A stretch of DNA of 64,000 nt from contig NZ_FPCG01000003.1 in the NCBI RefSeq assembly GCF_900116905.1, positions 1 through 64,000 of the forward strand, written 5' to 3'. The notes beneath the pieces were generated by a model. That model was not told the origin of the DNA. It saw nothing but the letters and a program-made list of their open reading frames with translations, and did no database searches. The stretch is from Micrococcus terreus (GTDB lineage Bacteria > Actinomycetota > Actinomycetes > Actinomycetales > Micrococcaceae). Of the stretch, positions 35,263-43,530 are shown one piece after another; the stretch's first letter is position 1, and each line of letters opens with the position of its first letter. The translations under genes were made by a program, and so were the position numbers.

Positions 35263-35375
35263 CCGGCGCTCCGGGGCATCCTGTTGATCCAGAAGCAGTG
35301 GCGACCATGGGAGTCCATGGTCGCCACTGCTTCTGAATCGGCGCGTGTCCTGAGCTGGTCCGGCCCCGCCCCGCA
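35263..35375. repeat. ~110-bp repeat with long hairpin, copy 2
   Basis: The left arm (35283-35310) is identical to copy 1. The right arm (35315-35339) matches for 24 bp, with one change (CTGAATC for CTGGATC). Flanks CTCCGGGGCATCCT and TCCTGAG.TGGTCCGGCCC are also shared with 30791-30900. It lies 10 bp after the ABC ATPase stop, so the two copies bracket the transporter operon. Confidence 0.85.
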
Positions 35376-35393
35376 CTGGCCTAAGGTCGAGGC

Positions 35394-36266
35394 ATGAGCT
35401 CACCTGAGGACCGTGCCGCGGCCCCCGCCGCGCACCCCGCACACTCCTCACATGACTCCACCCTGGACCGGCTGATCCGGATCCTGGACGCCTTCGAAAC
35501 CGACCGTCCGGTGCTCCACGTGGCGGCACTGGCCCGCCGCGCGAACCTGCCCCTGCCCACCGCCTACCGCTGGGTGGACCGACTCGTCGGTGCCGGGCTG
35601 CTCCAGCGGCACGAGGACGGGACGGTCGGGCCCGGGCTGCGCCTGTGGGAACTCGCCGCCCGCTCGGCGCCCACCACCTCCCTGTGGGATGCCGCCCGCC
35701 CGTTCATGGACGATGTCCAGGCCGTCCTGCGCCAGCACACCCAGCTCGCCGTGTTGGACGAGGACGGCGTGCTGGTCATCGAACGCCTCTCCGCCCGCAG
35801 TGCCGTGGCCAACCAGGCCAGCGTGGCCGGCCGACTGCCCACCTTCACCACAGCGCTCGGTCTGGTGCTGCTGGCGCATGCGCGCCGCGACGTGACGGAG
35901 GCGTTCCTCGCCTCCCATCAGGACGCGCTGGGCCAGCCTCTGGTCTGGGGGACAGGGCACGACGTCGGCTCAGCCAGGGGAGTGCTCAACCCCACCGCGG
36001 CGGTGCTCCGGCAGCAGATCGCTGAGGTGCGTCGGCTCGGGTATGCGGCGCTGGACGGCCAGGTGGACGATGAGACCACCGGCGTGGCCGTGCCCATCCT
36101 GGGCGGCGACGGGACCATGCTCGCGGCACTGGGCGTCGTCGTGCCTCGCCATTCTGACCTGGCACCCGGTCTGGCTCCCATGCTCCTGGCGGCCGCGCGG
36201 GGCATCTCTCGAGCGCTTGCCTCACAGCCGGCCACGCATCCGTACCCTCACCTCCCGCAGGCATGA
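35394..36266 (+). CDS. IclR family transcriptional regulator
   Basis: This 290-residue regulator has an N-terminal winged HTH (residues ~22-80; LHVAALARRANLPLPTAYRW, then VDRLVGAGLLQ). A C-terminal IclR effector-binding domain (~95-275) follows, with VVDE-type core strands (AALDGQVDDETTGVAVPI). IclR-family PcaR, PcaU and PobR proteins regulate protocatechuate and 4-hydroxybenzoate genes. This gene is directly upstream of pobA with a perfect palindrome between them, so it is a strong candidate for the pob/pca regulator. The first ~20 residues are Ala/His-rich and probably disordered. Its stop overlaps the operator. Confidence 0.85.
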   Translation: MSSPEDRAAAPAAHPAHSSHDSTLDRLIRILDAFETDRPVLHVAALARRANLPLPTAYRWVDRLVGAGLLQRHEDGTVGPGLRLWELAARSAPTTSLWDAARPFMDDVQAVLRQHTQLAVLDEDGVLVIERLSARSAVANQASVAGRLPTFTTALGLVLLAHARRDVTEAFLASHQDALGQPLVWGTGHDVGSARGVLNPTAAVLRQQIAEVRRLGYAALDGQVDDETTGVAVPILGGDGTMLAALGVVVPRHSDLAPGLAPMLLAAARGISRALASQPATHPYPHLPQA

Positions 36267-36284
36267 TTCTCACTGAGTGAGAAT
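36266..36284. promoter_or_regulatory. Perfect palindrome upstream of pobA
   Basis: ATTCTCACTGAGTGAGAAT is a 19-bp perfect palindrome starting at the last base of the iclR stop and 115 bp before the pobA start. It is the most likely binding site for the adjacent IclR-type regulator. It differs from the TTGA-N5-TCAA sites elsewhere in the island. Confidence 0.55.
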
Positions 36285-36399
36285 GGCCGGGACGTGCACC
36301 TGTCACCTCGCTCACACTGGGCAGAACGCCCTGTCCCGTGAGGTCCGTGCACGTCCTGTGCGGACCGGGGGACCCGCACCGCCGACGAAGGAGTCCTGC

Positions 36400-37614
36400 A
36401 TGAGCGCACCGGAGAACATCACCCGCACCACGGTGGGGATCGTCGGCGGAGGCCCGGCTGGCCTGCTGCTCTCCCACCTGCTCTCACAGCAGGGGATCGA
36501 GAACGTGGTGCTGGAGAAGCGGGACCACGAGACCATCGCCAACACGCACCGCGCGGGCATCCTGGAGCAGCAGGCGGTGACGATGCTGACCGAGACCGGC
36601 GTGGACGGCCGCGTGCTGACCGAGGGCGATGAGCACTCCGGCATCAACCTGCGGTTCAACGGTGAGTCCCACCTGCTGGACTTCCCGGACCTGGTGGACG
36701 CCACCGTCACCCTGTACGCGCAGAACGAGGTCTTCGTGGACCTGGCCGCCGCCCGGAAGCGGGACGGCGGGGACGTGCGCTACGAGTGCGAGGTCGTGGA
36801 CGTGCTGGACCTGAAGACGGACACCCCCAAGGTCCGCTTCCATGACCTCTCCGCAGGCGGGGACCCGAACCAGCTGCAGGAGCTGCTGTGCGACATCCTG
36901 GTCGGCGCGGACGGCTCGCGCTCATTCTGCCGCCGCGCGGTGGGCGAGGCCGAGGGCCACCGGGACTTCAAGATCGAGTACCCCTTCGCCTGGTTCGGCA
37001 TCCTGACCGGGGCTCCCAAGTCCTTCCCGGAGCTGATCTACGCCAACTCCCCGCACGGCTTCGCGCTGATCTCGCAGCGCTCGGAGACCGTGCAGCGCAT
37101 GTACTTCCAGTGTGATCCGGGCGAGAACGTGGACGACTGGTCGGACGATCGGATCTGGTCCGAGCTGCAGAAGCGCGTGGACGGCCCGGACGGGTTCCAG
37201 CTCAAGACCGGCCCCATCTTCGACAAGACCGTCCTCGGCTTCCGCTCCTTCGTGCGCGAGCCCATGCGCCACGGCAACATGTTCCTGGCCGGCGACGCCG
37301 CGCACACCGTCCCGCCCACCGGCGCCAAGGGGCTGAACCTGGCGTTCGCAGACATCAAGGTGCTGTTCGAGGCGATCGAGTCCTATGTCTCCACCGGCTC
37401 GAAGGACCTGCTGGACGCCTACTCGGACACCGCGCTGAAGCGGGTCTGGAAGGCGCAGAACTTCTCCTACTGGATGACCAGCATGCTCCACACCCGCCAG
37501 GACGCCAATCCGTTCGAGACCAAGCGGGCCCTGGGCGAGCTGGAGACCGTGACCTCCTCGCGCTACGGCCAGCAGTACCTGGCCGAGTCCTACACCGGCT
37601 GGCCCCACGCCTGA
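36400..37614 (+). CDS. pobA: 4-hydroxybenzoate 3-monooxygenase
   Basis: This 404-residue FAD hydroxylase converts 4-hydroxybenzoate to protocatechuate using NAD(P)H and O2. The N-terminal GXGXXG is VGIVGGGPAGLLLSHLL, and the substrate/NADPH region holds an HRAGILEQQAV block. The C-terminal FAD-ribityl motif is LAGDAAHTVPPTGAKGLNLA. Length is close to the ~394 of the Pseudomonas enzyme. The ATG at 36400 follows GAAGGAG; the open frame upstream contains the operator and is not coding. pcaHG follow directly, giving the next pathway step. Confidence 0.95.
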   Translation: MSAPENITRTTVGIVGGGPAGLLLSHLLSQQGIENVVLEKRDHETIANTHRAGILEQQAVTMLTETGVDGRVLTEGDEHSGINLRFNGESHLLDFPDLVDATVTLYAQNEVFVDLAAARKRDGGDVRYECEVVDVLDLKTDTPKVRFHDLSAGGDPNQLQELLCDILVGADGSRSFCRRAVGEAEGHRDFKIEYPFAWFGILTGAPKSFPELIYANSPHGFALISQRSETVQRMYFQCDPGENVDDWSDDRIWSELQKRVDGPDGFQLKTGPIFDKTVLGFRSFVREPMRHGNMFLAGDAAHTVPPTGAKGLNLAFADIKVLFEAIESYVSTGSKDLLDAYSDTALKRVWKAQNFSYWMTSMLHTRQDANPFETKRALGELETVTSSRYGQQYLAESYTGWPHA

Positions 37615-37637
37615 CGGGCCCACCTCACAGACCACCT

Positions 37638-37653
37638 TCCCGACGACGGCCAC
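37638..37653 (+). repeat. Single copy of the TCCCGACGACGGCCAC word between pobA and pcaH
   Basis: One exact copy of the recurrent word lies in the 100-bp gap after pobA, without an inverted partner nearby. Other copies are described under the terminators and findings. Confidence 0.6.
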
Positions 37654-37714
37654 GCACCTCGCTTGGCCACCCCACCTCCCAGCCCCCCCGATTCCCCACA
37701 GAAAGGAGCAGCCC

Positions 37715-38572
37715 GTGAGCAAGGAACCCACCGCGGTCCCGCGGTCCTCCGGCGCGGCCGACCAGTCCGGTCAGGCACCTGCCGATGAGTCGTTCAACAA
37801 CAGCCACGTGCTGGACCCCGCCGCGACGCAGGACTCCCAGGAGACCATCGACGCGGAGATGAAGCAGATCCACGACGCCGCCTCCGGGGAGACCCAGCCG
37901 CGCGTGAACTTCCCGCCGTACCGCAGCTCCCTGCTGCGCCACCCCACCAAGTCCATGCACCACGCGGACCCGGAGACCATCGAGCTGTGGTCCCCGGCGT
38001 TCGGACACCGGGATGTGCACACCCTGGAGTCGGACCTGACCATCCAGGGCAACGGAGAGCCGCTCGGCGAGCGGATCGTGGTGCGCGGGAAGATCCTGGA
38101 CGGGGACGGACGCCCTGTGCGCGGCCAGCTCGTGGAGATCTGGCAGGCCAACGCCGCCGGCCGCTACGTGCACAAGCGGGATCAGCACCCGGCCCCGCTG
38201 GACCCGAACTTCACCGGCATCGGCCGCACCATCACCGGGGACGACGGCTCCTACCAGTTCACCACCATCAAGCCCGCGCCGTACCCGTGGAAGAACCACC
38301 ACAACGCCTGGCGTCCGGCCCACATCCACTTCTCGCTGTTCGGCACCGACTTCACCCAGCGGATGATCACCCAGATGTACTTCCCGGGCGATCCGCTGTT
38401 CAGCCTGGACCCGATCTACCAGTCGATCACCGACCAGAAGGCCCGGGACCGCCTGGTGGCCACCTATGACCACAATGTCTCCACCCATGAGTGGAACACC
38501 GGCTACTACTGGGACATCGTGCTCAGCGGCAGCAACCGCACCTGGATGGAAGACGAGGAGGGCGATCACTGA
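37715..38572 (+). CDS. pcaH: Protocatechuate 3,4-dioxygenase beta subunit
   Basis: This 285-residue subunit holds the catalytic non-heme Fe(III). All four ligands are in place: Tyr151 in AGRYVHKRD, Tyr190 in KPAPYPWKN, and His203 and His205 in PAHIHFSLFG. It opens protocatechuate to 3-carboxy-cis,cis-muconate. The first ~45 residues are a low-complexity leader upstream of the usual N-terminus. The GTG start at 37715 follows AAAGGAG. The stop overlaps the pcaG start by one base (TGATG). Confidence 0.95.
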   Translation: MSKEPTAVPRSSGAADQSGQAPADESFNNSHVLDPAATQDSQETIDAEMKQIHDAASGETQPRVNFPPYRSSLLRHPTKSMHHADPETIELWSPAFGHRDVHTLESDLTIQGNGEPLGERIVVRGKILDGDGRPVRGQLVEIWQANAAGRYVHKRDQHPAPLDPNFTGIGRTITGDDGSYQFTTIKPAPYPWKNHHNAWRPAHIHFSLFGTDFTQRMITQMYFPGDPLFSLDPIYQSITDQKARDRLVATYDHNVSTHEWNTGYYWDIVLSGSNRTWMEDEEGDH

Positions 38573-39225
38573 TGCGCGTGGACGTCAACGATCCCAACGC
38601 TGACCGCACCGCCGAGGGCAAGCTGGTCCCCACCCCGGGGCAGACCATCGGCCCGTTCTTCGGCTACGCCAACGGCTACGAGCAGGTCCACCTGCCCTTC
38701 CGGGATGGCCACCACCTGGTGCCGCCGACCCACCCGGATGCCGTGCGCCTGACCGGCACCGTGTATGACGGCAACGGCGATCCCATCCCGGACGCCATGC
38801 TGGAGATCTGGCAGGCGGACCAGAACGGTGAGATCCCCCAGGAGACCGGCTCGCTGGTCCGGGACGGCTGGACCTTCACCGGCTGGGGCCGCTGCGCGGT
38901 GGACAACGTGGGCACCTACACCTTCTCCACGGTGAACCCCGGTCCCACCGAGGACGGCAAGGCGCCGTTCATCCACCTGGTGGTCTTCGCCCGCGGTCTG
39001 CTGAACAAGCTGCACACCCGGATCTACTTGCCGGAGGACACCGAGGCCTTGGCCCAGGACCCGCTGCTGAGCTCGCTGGACGAGACCCGGCGCCAGACCC
39101 TGATCGCCGAGCGTCGCCCGGACGGCTCGCTGCACCTGGACATCTGGGTGCAGGGCCAGGGCGAGCACGCGGACAAGGAGACGGTGTTCCTGCAGTTCCC
39201 CGGGATCGACTACCCGCAGAACTGA
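38572..39225 (+). CDS. pcaG: Protocatechuate 3,4-dioxygenase alpha subunit
   Basis: This 217-residue subunit is structurally related to PcaH but lacks the iron ligands, as expected. It opens with TPGQTIGPFFGYAN, the usual alpha-subunit N-terminal signature. It has the core MLEIWQADQNGEI and FIHLVVFARGLLNKLHTRIYL in place of the His-x-His strand. It forms the (alpha-beta-Fe) heteromer with the upstream PcaH. The TGATG overlap with pcaH supports coupled translation and the chosen start. A terminator-like hairpin follows, then pcaB. Confidence 0.94.
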   Translation: MRVDVNDPNADRTAEGKLVPTPGQTIGPFFGYANGYEQVHLPFRDGHHLVPPTHPDAVRLTGTVYDGNGDPIPDAMLEIWQADQNGEIPQETGSLVRDGWTFTGWGRCAVDNVGTYTFSTVNPGPTEDGKAPFIHLVVFARGLLNKLHTRIYLPEDTEALAQDPLLSSLDETRRQTLIAERRPDGSLHLDIWVQGQGEHADKETVFLQFPGIDYPQN

Positions 39226-39239
39226 TCCGGACACCGCAC

Positions 39240-39282
39240 GGCGGGCCGGGGTGCCTCACCAGAGGTCACCCTCGGCCCGCCC
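39240..39282 (+). terminator. Hairpin between pcaG and pcaB
   Basis: GGCGGGCCG...GGTG pairs with CACC...CGGCCCGCC around the loop CCTCACCAGAGG. It could end or attenuate transcription after pcaHG, making pcaB onward partly independent. Confidence 0.55.
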
Positions 39283-39361
39283 ACTGCACTGAGCAGTACC
39301 CTGGACGGACCGGGACCACCCGCTCCGTCCAGCCCGCCAGCCCCCAGGAGTCACCCCGCCC

Positions 39362-40897
39362 ATGACCAGCCCCGCCGAGCAGCACCCCCGTCAGGCTGAC
39401 CCGTCCGCACCGGCCGCGCCGGACCGACTGTCCCTGCTGGCCGAAGCGGACACCGGGCTGCTCAACCCCGGCTGGGCCGGATCCCCGGTGGCCCAGGAGA
39501 CCTCGGACGCCGCGTTCCTGCGCCACATGCTTCAGGTGGAGGCCGCCTGGACCGCTGTGCTGGCCGAGCACGGCCTGGCCACCGCCGAACAGGCCGAAGC
39601 CGCTGAGCAGGCCTGCGACCCCTCCGCCTACGATCTCGTCGCCCTGGCCCACGCCGGACAGGACGGCGGCAACCCGCTGATCCCCGCGCTCAAGGCCCTG
39701 CGGGAGCACCTGGCCGGGGTCGCCGGGGCGTCGGGGGCCGTGCACGTGGGCGCCACCAGTCAGGACATCATCGACACCGCCCTGATGCGGATGACCACCC
39801 AGGTCACCGCCGCCATCCTGCGGGACGTGAGGGCCGCCGTCGGGAGCCTGGTGGAGCTGGCGCGCACCCACCGCCAGACGCCCATGGTGGCCCGCTCCCT
39901 GGCCCAGCACTCGCTGCCCTCCACCTTCGGACTGCGTGCCGCGAACTGGCTGGACGGGCTGGCCCAGGCCGGGCGCCGGCTCGAGACCGCCACCGCCGAG
40001 CTGCCCCTCCAGTGGGGTGGGGCGGCCGGGACCATGGCCGCGCTGTCCGGCAAGGTCGCCGAGGCGCACCGGCAGGGGATTCTCGACGACGGCACCGGCA
40101 CCTTCCACCTGATCGAGGCCTTGGCCGCGCGGCTGGGTCTGAGCACGCCAGCAGGGCCCTGGGACACCAACCGGATGCCGGTCACCGGGGTGGCGGCGGC
40201 GCTGGCCGATGTGGTGGCCGCCTGCGGGAAGATCGCCAATGACGTGCTGATCTCCGCCCGGATCGAGAACGGGGAGCTGGGCGAGCCGCTGGTGGCCGGT
40301 CGGGGCGGGTCCTCGGCCATGCCGCACAAGCAGAACCCCGTGCTCTCGGTGCTCATCCACTCCAGCGCCCTGTCCGCACCCGGGGCGCTGGCCCAGGTGT
40401 ACACCGCGGCCGGGGCGGCCAACGAGGAGCGTCCGGACGGAGCCTGGCACACCGAGTGGCCGGCCCTGCGCCAGCTGCTGCGCACCGCCGGGGGCACTGC
40501 AGCGCGCACCGCCGAGCTGGTGGCCGGACTGCGCGTGCACGAGGACCGCATGCGGGAGAACCTGCACCGCACCGGCCCGCTGCTGGTCTCGGAACGGCTG
40601 ATGTCCGATCTGGCACCGCGGATCGAGCAGGCCCGCGGCGGCGAGCCCGGCTCCGGGAAGAAGCGGATCCAGGCGATCGTGGACCGTTCGCTCTCGTCCG
40701 CCCACGCCGCCGAGAACACCGGCGGGTCCGCACCGGAGAACTCCGCGGACTTCCGCACCCTGCTGCGCGAGGCGGCGCTGGACACGGTCTCGGACGAGGA
40801 CCTGGAGACCATGCTGGACCCCGCGAACTACATCGGAGAGGCCACCGCACTGGTGGACCGGATCACCCAGAAGCACGAGGAATGGAGCCGAGCATGA
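39362..40897 (+). CDS. pcaB: 3-carboxy-cis,cis-muconate cycloisomerase
   Basis: This 511-residue member of the fumarase/aspartase superfamily carries the signature GGSSAMPHKQNPVLS and the conserved HVGATSQDIIDTALM and ARSLAQHSLPSTFG blocks. It converts 3-carboxy-cis,cis-muconate to 4-carboxymuconolactone. It is longer than the ~450 residues usual for PcaB, mainly at the C-terminus. The stop overlaps the pcaD start (ATGA). The start is about 150 bp after pcaG, following CCCAGGAG-type sequence. Confidence 0.93.
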   Translation: MTSPAEQHPRQADPSAPAAPDRLSLLAEADTGLLNPGWAGSPVAQETSDAAFLRHMLQVEAAWTAVLAEHGLATAEQAEAAEQACDPSAYDLVALAHAGQDGGNPLIPALKALREHLAGVAGASGAVHVGATSQDIIDTALMRMTTQVTAAILRDVRAAVGSLVELARTHRQTPMVARSLAQHSLPSTFGLRAANWLDGLAQAGRRLETATAELPLQWGGAAGTMAALSGKVAEAHRQGILDDGTGTFHLIEALAARLGLSTPAGPWDTNRMPVTGVAAALADVVAACGKIANDVLISARIENGELGEPLVAGRGGSSAMPHKQNPVLSVLIHSSALSAPGALAQVYTAAGAANEERPDGAWHTEWPALRQLLRTAGGTAARTAELVAGLRVHEDRMRENLHRTGPLLVSERLMSDLAPRIEQARGGEPGSGKKRIQAIVDRSLSSAHAAENTGGSAPENSADFRTLLREAALDTVSDEDLETMLDPANYIGEATALVDRITQKHEEWSRA

Positions 40898-41691
40898 GCA
40901 CACCCCAGATCACCGCACTGGCCCTGACGGAGGCCGGCCAGGGCAAGGACGTCCTGGTGGTCGGCGCCGGGCTGGGCACCGGCGTGCAGGGACTGTGGCA
41001 GGAGGCCGCCGGTCAGCTGGCCGACCGCTTCCAGATCATCGGGTGGGATCTGCCCGGCCACGGAGAGTCCCCGGCACACGCCGATCCACTGTCCATCGCG
41101 GACCTGGCGAACGCCGTGGCGGACCTGGTGCGCGCCCAGCACGCCTCCGGCACCATCGCACCCGGGGCCAAGGTCTACTACGCCGGGGTGTCCGTCAACG
41201 GCGAGGTGGCCCTGCAGCTGGCCCTGGACCACGGGGACCTGTTCAGCGGGATCGCCGTGATCTGCTCGGCGGCCAAGATCGGTGAGGCCGAGGCCTGGCG
41301 CGAGCGGGCCGCCACCGTGGAGGCCTCCGGCACGCCCACCATGGTGGAGGGATCGGCCCAGCGCTGGTTCGCCCCCGGGTTCATCGACAAGCACCCCGAG
41401 CGCACCACCCGGCTGCTGCACGCCCTGCAGAACGCCGACCGTTTCTCCTACGCCCGGATCTGCGAGGCCCTGGCCGACTTCGACGTGCGCGAGCGGCTCG
41501 GGGAGATCAGCGTCCCCATCCTGGCCGTCACCGGCGCCCATGACCAGGTCTGCCCCCCGGCCCGCGGGGAGGAGATCGCCGGCGGCGTGCAGGACGGACG
41601 TGCGGCCGTGGTGCAGTCCGCCGCGCACCAGGCGCCGATCGAGGACCCCGAGGAGATCGCCCGACTGCTGAAGAAGAGGTTCGCCGCATGA
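40894..41691 (+). CDS. pcaD: 3-oxoadipate enol-lactonase
   Basis: This 265-residue alpha/beta hydrolase opens 3-oxoadipate enol-lactone to 3-oxoadipate. Family blocks seen are the oxyanion loop VVGAGLGTGVQGLW, IIGWDLPGHGESP and a late TGAHDQVCPP holding the catalytic Asp. The catalytic His is in SAAHQAPIEDP. The nucleophile elbow is YYAGVSVNGEVAL (Ser100), where the last Gly of the usual G-x-S-x-G is Asn. That is unusual, although the following Gly is kept. The overlaps with pcaB and pcaC (both ATGA) make the start secure. pcaD and pcaC are separate here, whereas many actinobacteria fuse them as pcaL. Confidence 0.88.
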   Translation: MSTPQITALALTEAGQGKDVLVVGAGLGTGVQGLWQEAAGQLADRFQIIGWDLPGHGESPAHADPLSIADLANAVADLVRAQHASGTIAPGAKVYYAGVSVNGEVALQLALDHGDLFSGIAVICSAAKIGEAEAWRERAATVEASGTPTMVEGSAQRWFAPGFIDKHPERTTRLLHALQNADRFSYARICEALADFDVRERLGEISVPILAVTGAHDQVCPPARGEEIAGGVQDGRAAVVQSAAHQAPIEDPEEIARLLKKRFAA

Positions 41692-42149
41692 GCACCCCGA
41701 ACGCTGAGACTGCTGACGGCCAGCCCATCGGACACCGGATGGACGCCACCTCCCAGGAGGTCTACGACGCCGGCATGGCCGTGCGCCGCGAGGTCTTGGG
41801 CGCGGCCCACGTGGACCGCGCCGAGTCCAAGAAGGACAGCACCACCGAGGACTTCCAGAACCTGATCACCCGCTACGCGTGGGGGACGGTCTGGACCCGC
41901 CCCGGACTGGACCGGAGGATGCGCTCGGCGGTTACCATCTCGGCCATGGTCTCCGGCGGGTACTGGGACGAGTGCGCCATGCACCTGCGTGCCGCGCTGC
42001 GCAACGGGCTCACGCGGGAGGAGATCCAGGAGATCCTGCTCCAGACCGCCATCTACTCCTCGGTTCCGGCGGCCAATATCGCCTTCAAGCTCGCCCAGGA
42101 GGTCTTCGCCCAGGTGGACGCCGACCTCGCCGACGGCAAGCCCCTCTGA
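41688..42149 (+). CDS. pcaC: 4-carboxymuconolactone decarboxylase
   Basis: This 153-residue protein has the CMD/AhpD-type helical fold, with FQNLITRYAWGTVWTRPGLD, RSAVTISAMVSGGYWDECAM and the HLRAALRNGLTREEIQEILL core. It decarboxylates 4-carboxymuconolactone to 3-oxoadipate enol-lactone. The ~20-residue N-terminal leader is longer than usual. The gene overlaps pcaD by 4 bp and is followed by a 15-bp palindrome before pcaF. Confidence 0.93.
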   Translation: MSTPNAETADGQPIGHRMDATSQEVYDAGMAVRREVLGAAHVDRAESKKDSTTEDFQNLITRYAWGTVWTRPGLDRRMRSAVTISAMVSGGYWDECAMHLRAALRNGLTREEIQEILLQTAIYSSVPAANIAFKLAQEVFAQVDADLADGKPL

Positions 42150-42162
42150 CCCCACCCCCACC

Positions 42163-42220
42163 CAGGCGCAAAGTGACCCCACCCCCACCAAAGTGACCGG
42201 GTTTCGTCACTTTGCGCCTG
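42163..42220. repeat. Inverted repeat CAGGCGCAAAGTGAC between pcaC and pcaF
   Basis: CAGGCGCAAAGTGAC (42163-42177) is perfectly complementary to GTCACTTTGCGCCTG (42206-42220). The loop carries an extra AAAGTGACC and a CCCACCCCCACC run. It may be a terminator or processing hairpin in the pca operon. No second copy was noticed in the window. Confidence 0.65.
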
Positions 42221-42260
42221 CCCCCTTCGGACCACCGGACCCCCAGTTCAGGAGCATCAC

Positions 42261-43475
42261 ATGACTGACACCACCGACGCCTTCATCTACGACGCCGTCC
42301 GCACCCCCTTCGGCAAGGTCGGGGGAGCGCTGGCCAAGACCCGCCCGGATGATCTGGCCGCCCTCGTGGTGAAGACCTCCGTGGAGCGTGCACCCGGACT
42401 GGCCGGCAACGCCGAGGCCCAGGCGCAGATCGACGAGGTCTTCTTCGGCAACGCCAACGGCGCCGGTGAGGAGAACCGCAACGTCGCGCGCATGGCCACC
42501 CTGCTGGCCGGGCTGCCGACCTCCATCCCCGGCTCCACCGTGAACCGCCTCTGCGGGTCCTCCCTGGACGCCGCGCTCATCGGCTCCCGCCAGATCAACA
42601 CCGGTGAGGCCGACGTCGTGCTGATCGGCGGGGTGGAGTCCATGTCCCGCGCTCCGTGGGTGCTGCCCAAGACCGAGAAGCCCTTCCCCATGCAGAACCT
42701 GGAGCTGGCCAACACCACGTTGGGCTGGCGCCTGATCAACCAGAACATGCCGAAGGAGTGGACCGTCTCCCTGGGTGAGGCCACCGAGCAGCTGCGCGAG
42801 AAGTACGGCATCACGCGAGAACGGCAGGACGAGTTCGCCGCGCAGTCCCACCAGCGGGCCGCCGCAGCGTGGGAGGCCGGCAAGTACGATCAGCTCACCG
42901 TCGCCGTGCCGGACGTGGACCTGGCCCGGGACGAGACCATCCGTCCGGACTCCACCCCCGAGTCGCTGTCCGGTCTGCGCACCGTCTTCCGCAAGGAGAA
43001 CGGCACCGTGACCGCCGGCAACGCCTCGCCCATGAACGACGGCGCCTCCGCGGCCTGGCTCGGATCCTCCCGCGCGGCGGACATCCTGGGGCTGCAGCCG
43101 CTGGCCCGGATCGCCGGTCGCGGTGCCGCCGCCAACGAGCCCCAGTACTTCGGCTACGCGCCGGTGGAAGCGGCCAACCAGGCCATCGCCCGGGCGGGAT
43201 TCACCTGGAAGGACGTGGCCGCCGTCGAGCTCAATGAGGCCTTCGCGGCACAGTCGCTGGCCTGCACCGATGCCTGGGGGATCGACCTGGACATCGTCAA
43301 CGCGTGGGGCGGGGCGATCGCCATCGGCCACCCGCTCGGCGCCTCCGGTGCGCGCATCCTGGGCACCCTGGCCCGCCGCCTGCAGGAGTCGGGCGAGCGC
43401 TGGGGCGTGGCCGCGATCTGCATCGGCGTGGGCCAGGGCCTGGCCGTGGTGCTGGAGAACGTGGAAGCCCGCTGA
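42261..43475 (+). CDS. pcaF: Beta-ketoadipyl-CoA thiolase
   Basis: This 404-residue thiolase has its acyl-accepting Cys98 in TVNRLCGSSLDAALIG, His357 in GGAIAIGHPLGASGARI and the second Cys387 in VAAICIGVGQGLAVV. It cleaves 3-oxoadipyl-CoA to succinyl-CoA and acetyl-CoA, the last pathway step. The assignment to PcaF rather than a general acetyl-CoA acetyltransferase rests on its position between pcaC and pcaIJ. The ATG follows CAGGAG-type sequence at ~42250. Confidence 0.9.
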   Translation: MTDTTDAFIYDAVRTPFGKVGGALAKTRPDDLAALVVKTSVERAPGLAGNAEAQAQIDEVFFGNANGAGEENRNVARMATLLAGLPTSIPGSTVNRLCGSSLDAALIGSRQINTGEADVVLIGGVESMSRAPWVLPKTEKPFPMQNLELANTTLGWRLINQNMPKEWTVSLGEATEQLREKYGITRERQDEFAAQSHQRAAAAWEAGKYDQLTVAVPDVDLARDETIRPDSTPESLSGLRTVFRKENGTVTAGNASPMNDGASAAWLGSSRAADILGLQPLARIAGRGAAANEPQYFGYAPVEAANQAIARAGFTWKDVAAVELNEAFAAQSLACTDAWGIDLDIVNAWGGAIAIGHPLGASGARILGTLARRLQESGERWGVAAICIGVGQGLAVVLENVEAR

Positions 43476-43530
43476 CCCACCCAGACCTGATCTGACGACA
43501 ACGGAACTGACGAACACTCAAGGAGAGACG

